From NCBI GenBank assembly GCA_910578545.1, contig CAJTPT010000006.1, positions 1 to 64,000 of the forward strand: a stretch of 64,000 nt of DNA. The letters are read 5' to 3'. The stretch comes from an uncultured Christensenella sp. GTDB lineage: Bacteria; Bacillota; Clostridia; Christensenellales; Pumilibacteraceae. A program made the translations under genes and the position numbers. Shown in pieces: positions 58,666 through 64,000 of the stretch (positions are counted from its first letter, which is position 1; the number at the start of each line of letters is the position of its first letter). A model generated the notes under the pieces. The model did not search any database. It had not been told where the DNA came from and saw only the letters and a program-made list of their open reading frames with translations.

Positions 58666-59222
58666 CAGCCTCTTGCCTCCACATAACACCATGATTGCGG
58701 CGGGCGAACAATCTTTTTAACATTGCGTTCCTCGCACGTTCCGTCACTGTACAACGGATTTTTGCAACTGAAACATGATATCCGGCATCGCGTTCTAAAC
58801 TCGCTCAACTCTTTCGGCTTGTCGCAGATTTTGAGATCAGAGATATGCCAAAAAAATAGCGGCTCCCCAAGGTTTGCATAAATAACAAGCTCTTGGTCTG
58901 TTAAGCAAGTTTCGTCAGGGTTGTTGTGATAGTACGCCTGCACCAAGTTATCTGCTCCGCCTTTGCGGATATAATCGCACACAAACTCGCCGATAACTTT
59001 GCCTAAAAACTTTGCCATTAAAGACCGATATTGCTTAGGAATACGATTAAACGACTTCCTATCCTTACTGCAATAGATATGTACTATCTTATTCCATGCA
59101 ATGTCTTTCGGAAAATCTTTTCTGACTTCCTCTGTCTTATGTTGCGGAATATCCCACCCCATATGCCATGCGATAATGAGAAACACATAGTAAGGCTGTA
59201 TTGCTAATATAATTGCTTTCAT
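58665..59222 (-). CDS. ASCH-superfamily-like protein
   Basis: The 185-residue product starts MKAIILAIQPYYVFLIIAWH and has EEVRKDFPKDIAWNKIVHIY and FLGKVIGEFVCDYIRKG, the pattern of ASCH/PUA-like domains in phages. The C-terminal part has RISCFSCKNPLYSDGTC, a Cys cluster. ASCH domains bind RNA or modified nucleotides. It overlaps the PAPS-like gene start by one base (TGATG), so the two are coupled. Confidence 0.7.
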   Translation of the reverse strand: MKAIILAIQPYYVFLIIAWHMGWDIPQHKTEEVRKDFPKDIAWNKIVHIYCSKDRKSFNRIPKQYRSLMAKFLGKVIGEFVCDYIRKGGADNLVQAYYHNNPDETCLTDQELVIYANLGEPLFFWHISDLKICDKPKELSEFRTRCRISCFSCKNPLYSDGTCEERNVKKIVRPPQSWCYVEARG

Positions 59223-59653
59223 TTCTCATACTCCTTTACAAGTTCGTCGATACACCGCCTTACCGTTCCATATTGCATTGATTGCCCGAACATTGATTTC
59301 AACCTTTCCGCAAACTCTTTGACGGCTTGCTTTGTGTCGCCGAGTTCGCCACTCTCGATTTTATCTTCAATGTCACAAAGACGACTTCTCAATTCTGCCG
59401 CTTGTATTGCAACAATATTCAAAATCTCCACTTCGCAATCGCACTCTCCACAACTTTCGTCCATTATATCGTCCGCAGTCCGAGCGCAACCTTTTTGGGT
59501 TGCAAGTTCCGCAATATAATCCACAAGACGTTTATAATCTTCTCCGTTAGCGTATCGCAGATAAACGTCTTTGTTGTTTACGTACGCATAGTTAAGCAAA
59601 TTATCCATGTTGTTTTTTGGATTGTTGGTCGTCAATCTCTTATAATCAGTCAT
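59219..59653 (-). CDS. Hypothetical phage protein
   Basis: The start at 59653 (MTDYKRLTTNNPKNNMDNLL) follows GAGAGGTGA. About 144 residues with DIMDESCGECDCEVEILNIV, a Cys-rich acidic loop, and a C-terminal KQAVKEFAERLKSMFGQSMQ helix. Common in Clostridia phage early regions. Function unknown. Confidence 0.65.
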   Translation of the reverse strand: MTDYKRLTTNNPKNNMDNLLNYAYVNNKDVYLRYANGEDYKRLVDYIAELATQKGCARTADDIMDESCGECDCEVEILNIVAIQAAELRSRLCDIEDKIESGELGDTKQAVKEFAERLKSMFGQSMQYGTVRRCIDELVKEYEK

Positions 59654-60158
59654 AGTTCTCACCTCTCAACTCCGCAAGACGGCGTTCGGCTTCTTTTATA
59701 TAAGTAAACCACTCTTTCCTATATAGCCCCAACATAGAAGTGTCATGCTCTGCCTCTAAGTCCTCGTAAGTCCCCATAAGATAGCGCTTGGGCTTTGCAA
59801 AGAACACTTTAACGAAATTACCTGTGATAACCTTATAGCTGGTTAAAGTTAAAGTGCGCATTCGATAATCGCCGTCTTTATCTTTTTTGACTATATAGCA
59901 ATCTTTTCCAACAGTACACGGCAGCTCCACAATTTCGCCCTTGCACTCCGCTTGCTCTTTGTTTTTGTAGGTAAGCCACTTTGTACCGTAGTCGTCGTAC
60001 ATATACAAAGTATCATTTGGTATTCCGTACCACTGTATCGTATTAACACCGTTATAATGAACCTGCAAATATCGCCCTCGCATATACATCGGGCTTACTA
60101 TCCACACCCAATCGCCTACTTCAAGGCTTTTCAACTGTTCAATCGTCAATGGTTTCAT
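59646..60158 (-). CDS. KPLTI family protein C
   Basis: The 170-residue product begins MKPLTIEQLKSLEVGDWVWI, the third copy of this N-terminal module. It has no Cys cluster, unlike the copies at 49761 and 52305. A second domain has CTVGKDCYIVKKDKDGDYRM and a C-terminal helix (YIKEAERRLAELRGENYD). The helix-plus-VGDWVW module is shared, the remainder varies. Function unknown. Confidence 0.75.
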   Translation of the reverse strand: MKPLTIEQLKSLEVGDWVWIVSPMYMRGRYLQVHYNGVNTIQWYGIPNDTLYMYDDYGTKWLTYKNKEQAECKGEIVELPCTVGKDCYIVKKDKDGDYRMRTLTLTSYKVITGNFVKVFFAKPKRYLMGTYEDLEAEHDTSMLGLYRKEWFTYIKEAERRLAELRGENYD

Positions 60159-60334
60159 TCGGTCACCTCAATCGAGAATTTTATATGTTCGATAAAATCA
60201 CAATTATCTGTAAGTTCCTGCTTAAATGCGCCCATTAGGTATGTCCTAATTTCCTCGGTCAATTGCAATTTAGTTTCTTTTTGAATCGCGCTCATTATTT
60301 CATCGTCAAATGTAACTGTTAGTTTCGATTTCAT
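60155..60334 (-). CDS. Small phage protein
   Basis: The start at 60334 (MKSKLTVTFDDEIMSAIQKE) follows GGGAGGTATGCGA; two ATGs just upstream are rejected. About 59 residues, with FDDEIMSAIQKETKLQLTEE suggesting a short helical domain. Function unknown. Confidence 0.6.
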   Translation of the reverse strand: MKSKLTVTFDDEIMSAIQKETKLQLTEEIRTYLMGAFKQELTDNCDFIEHIKFSIEVTE

Positions 60335-60798
60335 TCGCATACCTCCCACTTGTTGCCGATGAGTTCTATTTCATCAAAATCCACTTCACTTGGAATAAGT
60401 GCATATCCATCATCCTGCGTATATTTGTCCTTCAGTTTACATTTAGCATAAACTCCGTAATGGTTACATTGGTACTCGTCACAGTGACTAAACGCAAATT
60501 CGCCGAAGCAAACTTCACCGACTCCATACCATTTTGATTTGACTTTATCGCCCTCAAACAAGTCATTACCGTTCTTATCGGTTGTGACCCATTGCCCAAC
60601 GGTGTCAAATTCAATGAAATTGCCTTTCAAAAATCTTACGTTCGTCAGCGGTACCGTTTTTGTTCTAGGCTCAGCCAACATTCCTAATGCATTCCAATAC
60701 AGCCACTCGCCGCGTATCTTCTCGCCGTTGAGCGTAATCGTAGTCTTGCCGTTCTCGTCGGGGTGAAAGCCCCGAAATAAATAGCGTTTGTCAGTCAT
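60331..60798 (-). CDS. YopX-family phage protein
   Basis: The 155-residue protein has MTDKRYLFRGFHPDENGKTT, GEWLYWNALGMLAEPRTKTV, FDTVGQWVTTDKNGNDLFEG and KVKSKWYGVGEVCF, the YopX pattern, as in the copies at 11237 and 43447. The ATG overlaps the previous gene's stop (ATGA). Role unknown. Confidence 0.85.
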   Translation of the reverse strand: MTDKRYLFRGFHPDENGKTTITLNGEKIRGEWLYWNALGMLAEPRTKTVPLTNVRFLKGNFIEFDTVGQWVTTDKNGNDLFEGDKVKSKWYGVGEVCFGEFAFSHCDEYQCNHYGVYAKCKLKDKYTQDDGYALIPSEVDFDEIELIGNKWEVCE

Positions 60799-60967
60799 CT
60801 CATAATCTCCTTTGTGCCGTCCTTTTTGTACAGTACGGTGTAAATTTTGCCGTTAACGTCGTTGTACTCGTGTAAGTGCCGGCATGCGCACACACTCCGC
60901 TTTGTATGTTTGTCTTTCACGGCGTTGTGCCACAATAAGGACAAACGATAGATTTATTATGATTCAT
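60795..60967 (-). pseudogene. Small zinc-ribbon gene, apparently frame-split
   Basis: Two short overlapping frames cover this gap: ATG at 60967 gives MNHNKSIVCPYCGTTP, and a GTG at 60920 gives VKDKHTKRSVCACRHLHEY to YKKDGTKEIMR ending at 60795. Joined, they would make one zinc-ribbon protein of about 57 residues (CPYCG, then CACRH). The second frame could also be a separate GTG-started gene. The frame change lies near 60917-60922. Low certainty. Confidence 0.4.
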
Positions 60968-61259
60968 TAGCTTTATTCTCGTATTTGTCGCGTAGCCTGC
61001 CATAGAATGTTTCTTTTAAGCTGTCGTAGAGTTCCAACTCAGAAAAAATGGAATGCAATACCGTCTTGATAATTTCGCGCTCGCTAAAACGTAGTTGCTT
61101 GATAAAGTATTCATCTATTACAAAATCTACAATATCGCTTTCTACGTCGTCATCGTCAATTTCGATGTCTTCGTAATATCCATCGTACCCATCAATATCT
61201 TCAAACCCTTTATGGTAAAAGTGTATCTCTCCTGTTTTTTTGAATATCGTGAATGTCAT
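60957..61259 (-). CDS. Acidic hypothetical phage protein
   Basis: The 100-residue product is strongly acidic in its middle (YDGYYEDIEIDDDDVESDIV), begins MTFTIFKKTGEIHFYHKGFE and ends KYENKANES. A short beta start precedes the acidic helical region. Overlaps the methyltransferase fragment's stop by 4 bases. Function unknown. Confidence 0.6.
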   Translation of the reverse strand: MTFTIFKKTGEIHFYHKGFEDIDGYDGYYEDIEIDDDDVESDIVDFVIDEYFIKQLRFSEREIIKTVLHSIFSELELYDSLKETFYGRLRDKYENKANES

Positions 61260-62149
61260 GATTGTTTAAGTTCTCCTACGAGTTCGTTTATTTTGCTGTT
61301 GTAGTCAACTCCGAAAAGCTGACCGAATATTGCCATTAGGCAAGCGGTTACAATACTGTCGCCGGCAAGGTGATATAGGCTTGAAGTTGATTGATTTTCA
61401 GAAACTCTCTCGAAATCTTCTTGCTTTACACCCATTAAACGGAAACATTCTCGCTCGGTCAACTTGCGGATTCGGTAAGACGGTTCTTGATAAAGGTAAC
61501 TGTAACCGCCCGCATTTCCAAGAGGTTGAGCTGTTAATGCACAAGCCACACCGTCAGCGAAATAAACCCTATCGCCTTGTCTATTTTGTTTACCGAAGTC
61601 GTGTTCTCCAATGCCACCCACTAATTGAGGTTCAACCACCAAATTATCTTTTTGTACTGTGGTAAGTGTGTTGCTCGTTTCTTCGCTACCGATTTCAAGC
61701 CTTTGCTCTGTCGAACTTCCTGCCGTTCTATCGCTCGGATTATCAGGGTTTCGTCCACGCATTGCCGCTATTCGGGGTTCTATAATGCCCTGACCGTTTC
61801 GTTTTAAGTCAGCACCAACATTTCGCGTAATCGTTCCGCATACGCTACTATCGGCGCGTACTTGTTGATTAAAGCCATCCCAAACCAGTGGTTCTACCAC
61901 TCTATTGTTGTGTTTTGGACTACTGCCGTCCGTAGTTAGCGTTCCAACACAGCCGTCTTGTCTCAAATAACCGTTTTGCTCGTCATAGGCGATTGGCTCA
62001 ACAATCTTTAATTCTTGTCCACCACCGCCCATTGTATGTACCGTCGGCGCAAGTCCGGTTGCCGAATAAACTCTACGGCTTTGTTCGTGCATTTTATCCC
62101 ATTTGTCGCCCAATAGAGTTCCAAATTGTTCACATTTTATTTCTTCCAT
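61256..62149 (-). pseudogene. C-terminal part of C5 DNA methyltransferase, in a separate frame
   Basis: The 297-residue frame begins MEEIKCEQFGTLLGDKWDKM and carries repeating target-recognition modules: GLAPTVHTMGGGG to KIVEP, GCVGTLTTDG to VVEP, VCGTITRNV to IIEP, SNTLTTVQ to VVEP, ACALTAQP to YQEP. It closes with the conserved methyltransferase end YRIRKLTERECFRLMG and AGDSIVTACLMAIFGQLFG. These parts are downstream domains of the enzyme begun at 63354 but in another frame. The overlap with the upstream frame is 13 bases. It may be a broken gene, a frameshifted product or a sequencing artefact. Confidence 0.75.
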
Positions 62150-63354
62150 TCGACTACTCCATTAGTGCCGTTACAATCTATTGTTCTACTTAAATCGGTT
62201 AATGTCCCGCGAAAGAAAGCGGGAGTTTTATTTAGAAGCACTCCGTCGGCTTTTTCTCGACCACTGCCGCCATTCCGTATTTGCCGAATCCCTTGTAGTT
62301 CCTCGCCAAAAGTGTCGGCGCACAGTCCACAGTTTTCTCGTACTTCGTTCCCTTGTTCGATAACAAAATTGTCGCACGGTCGTTCTCCTGCTCGAGTGAG
62401 GATTGATTTAGCGTACCCCCCCCCATTTGTAGGTTCAAACTTAAAACCGTTGCCTTTTTCTTGTTGCTTGCGTGTATGCTCGATAAACATTTCTACGGTC
62501 TTGTCTGACAAGTAGTATTTCTCGTCCACTTTCTTATCGAGAAAGTCTTTCAAGCGTACTGTCAACTTTTGCGGCTTCGGGAACGAATAGTAGTAATCGC
62601 CAAGCAGGCTTACCATAAAGCACCGATTGCGGTTCTGCGGTATGCCGTAGTCTTTTGCGTTTAGGTCTTTCCAATAATTGTGGTAACCAAGTTCTTCAAG
62701 CTCTCTGATCCAAGCGTAAAAGTCGTACTTATTGCCTTCACCGTGAACTTGGGGTACATTTTCAAGTAAGAGAATTTGCGGTAAAGATTTTTGCTCGTTT
62801 AGTTCTTTAAGCAGTCTTTCGACCTCCCACAGCAATGCACTTCTTGTTCCGCTACCCTTTGTCATACCTGCACCTTTGCCGGCGGGTGAACAATCTTGAC
62901 AGGGATAAGAGTAGGTCATTATGTAGCAATACTTGTCAGTATCGACTACCGCCAAATCTTCCGCTTTGATTTGTGTGATAGATCCGAGATTATGCGTAGC
63001 TTGCATATTGTTGTAAATCGTTCGCGCTTGCTTTTCGGTCAACTTATCTATTGCTTCATCAGTCATTGGCGTGTTATAATCTCTCGATATTTTACCGTAA
63101 AGCCACGCTTTGACTTCCGCAACTGTACACTCACACGAATAATCAAAATCGTTTTTGGGGCAGTGCATGTCCTTGTATGCTTGAATGCTCTTGACTGCCC
63201 ACTCGCTAAGGCGGTAGTGTTCAAACGGAATGCCGAGATACTTCAACGCGAGCGATTGGCTGCCATAGCCGCCAAAAAGCTCTATCAAGCGAATCGGTTT
63301 GTCATTATGAAATTCTTGCGTTCCGTGAAAGAACGAGATTTGTCCGTCTATCAT
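62137..63354 (-). pseudogene. N-terminal part of C5 DNA methyltransferase with G9 tract
   Basis: The 405-residue frame carries the cytosine-C5 methyltransferase core: IRLIELFGGYGSQSLALKYL, catalytic Cys in YPCQDCSPAG (C152), ENV (198-200) and QNRNR (240-244). After YYLSDKTVEMFIEHT it meets a run of nine G (coding strand, 62416-62424) at EPTNGGGYAK. Past this, at 62232-62438, a second frame contains APTLLARNYKGFGKYGMAAV, which fits the enzyme better, and later TLTDLSRTIDCNGTNGVVE returns in the first frame. So the gene is split over three frames. Probably phase-variable, decayed or mis-sequenced. Confidence 0.75.
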
Positions 63355-64000
63355 ATCAACACCCTATCAATGCGTTTGCCGTGCATTTCGTATCTCGCGC
63401 CGTTCTCGGCTACTGCCATACTCAATCGCGGAAGTTCTTTGTTCCACTCCGAGTTAAACAGCTTGTAATCAAAGTTAAGTGCCGACTTATGTACGAAAAG
63501 TATTGCGTCAACAGGAACATTATCGCGCTTAAAGAAGTCAATCACAGTACGATCGGACAAATGCGTTTCGCGCGTTCTCGCGTTGCGCATAGCCACGCTC
63601 GCGCTTTCGTGTTCGTCGTTGTACGCCATAGTCTTTTCGCAATAGTCGCACTCGATAATCCAATAGTGCCGACGGTCGGTTTGCAAATATTCGGCACTCA
63701 CAATAGGCTCAACGGTATCGGTTATGTAGTGAAGCATAATGCCCTTGTCGGGAAAGTCCACGTGATAACCGCGACACTCTATATCGTGCTTTTGGTATTC
63801 GCCATAGACTTTGAAATTACCGCAGTCGATTTCGCCCGTAGTATATATAAGCCTTACACCCATATTCATAAATTCTTCCATAAAGTGAGCATGGTCGTTA
63901 TGTGCGTGTGTGACAAGCATAGCGTTTATATCAGCTATCTTGTTTTGATTAAACGCTCGCACTTTCGCGGCGGGCATTCCTGCATCCAAAAGCAGTTTGC
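63351..64000 (-). CDS. MBL-fold metal hydrolase, 5' end outside the window
   Basis: The gene runs off the right edge. The visible protein (over 210 residues) begins with LLLDAGMPAAKVR frame sequence and has THAHNDH, the metallo-beta-lactamase metal-binding motif (HxHxDH), followed by other histidines (HKSALNFDYKLF late). Known: phage MBL-fold proteins of this type are putative nucleases or hydrolases. It overlaps the methyltransferase start by 4 bases, so the two genes are coupled. The N-terminal part lies outside. Confidence 0.8.
   Translation of the reverse strand, partial: KLLLDAGMPAAKVRAFNQNKIADINAMLVTHAHNDHAHFMEEFMNMGVRLIYTTGEIDCGNFKVYGEYQKHDIECRGYHVDFPDKGIMLHYITDTVEPIVSAEYLQTDRRHYWIIECDYCEKTMAYNDEHESASVAMRNARTRETHLSDRTVIDFFKRDNVPVDAILFVHKSALNFDYKLFNSEWNKELPRLSMAVAENGARYEMHGKRIDRVLI

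Larger units (their letters stand above)
5379..64000. mobile_element. Prophage or phage genome, siphovirus type (left limit uncertain, right end outside)
   Basis: Continuous phage content is seen: a repressor and left operon ending in a tyrosine recombinase, a late operon with portal, protease, capsid, tail tube, tape measure and tail fibre, terminase, and early DNA-metabolism genes. The left limit is set at the inverted repeat near 5379 as a working guess. The AbiH and noncoding-RNA block to the left could also be phage cargo. The right boundary lies beyond the window. Confidence 0.75.

Overview
The window looks like a chromosome segment, or a large phage or prophage contig, from an uncultured Clostridia-type Bacillota. 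Ribosome-binding sites are strong (AGGAG type), promoters are sigma-A-like, often with an extended -10 (TGnTATAAT), genes are tightly overlapped, and the protein families match phages of gut Firmicutes. The host is inferred, not proven.

Left part (1-5.9 kb): the C-terminal end of a plasmid-type (CRESS-like) Rep helicase, a canonical tRNA-Leu(CAA), two 10-bp direct repeats resembling integrase arm sites, and a small Cys-rich HTH protein. Next comes a gene-free block of about 1 kb (about 1134-2160, minus strand) with its own promoter. It is packed with perfect hairpins, contains a complete tRNA with an AAU anticodon and also holds a second, irregular CCA-ended tRNA-like element. The best hypothesis is a giant ornate noncoding RNA of the GOLLD/ROOL kind known from phages. 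It is followed by an AbiH gene paired with a small HEPN-motif protein (candidate phage-defence cassette), and then a cis-element-rich spacer holding an 11-5-11 inverted repeat, a nearly G-free tract, direct repeats and palindromes (candidate attachment or replication region).

Left phage arm (5.9-13.1 kb): a small putative repressor (minus) faces a plus-strand operon of about 15 small genes, across a promoter pair carrying a 14-bp inverted operator. The operon ends in a complete XerC/D-like tyrosine recombinase and a terminator. Late region (41.3 down to 13.3 kb, all minus): portal, HNH insertion, small genes, prohead protease/scaffold, capsid genes, head-tail joining genes, a Tad1/Acb2-like candidate anti-defence gene, Cys-rich genes, tail tube, tape measure, a 1264-residue tail protein with an embedded seven-bladed propeller, tail hub and tail fibre. 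This is a siphovirus-type late operon behind an extended -10 promoter, just downstream of an ArpU-like regulator.

Right part (41.4-64 kb, almost all minus): packaging genes (terminase large subunit with a neighbouring HNH gene) and many early genes: two SSB-like proteins, N4/N6 and C5 DNA methyltransferases, a DUF5131 radical-SAM-like protein, PAPS-reductase-like PP-loop protein, ASCH-like protein, GIY-YIG nucleases, YopX paralogues and a repeated family beginning KPLTI-ELK. One plus-strand gene, a small HTH regulator with a near-leaderless promoter at 54.4 kb, sits divergently from a consensus early promoter and forms a second switch. The C5 methyltransferase is broken into modules in three reading frames and carries a G9 tract. 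No lysis endolysin, CRISPR array or rRNA was found.
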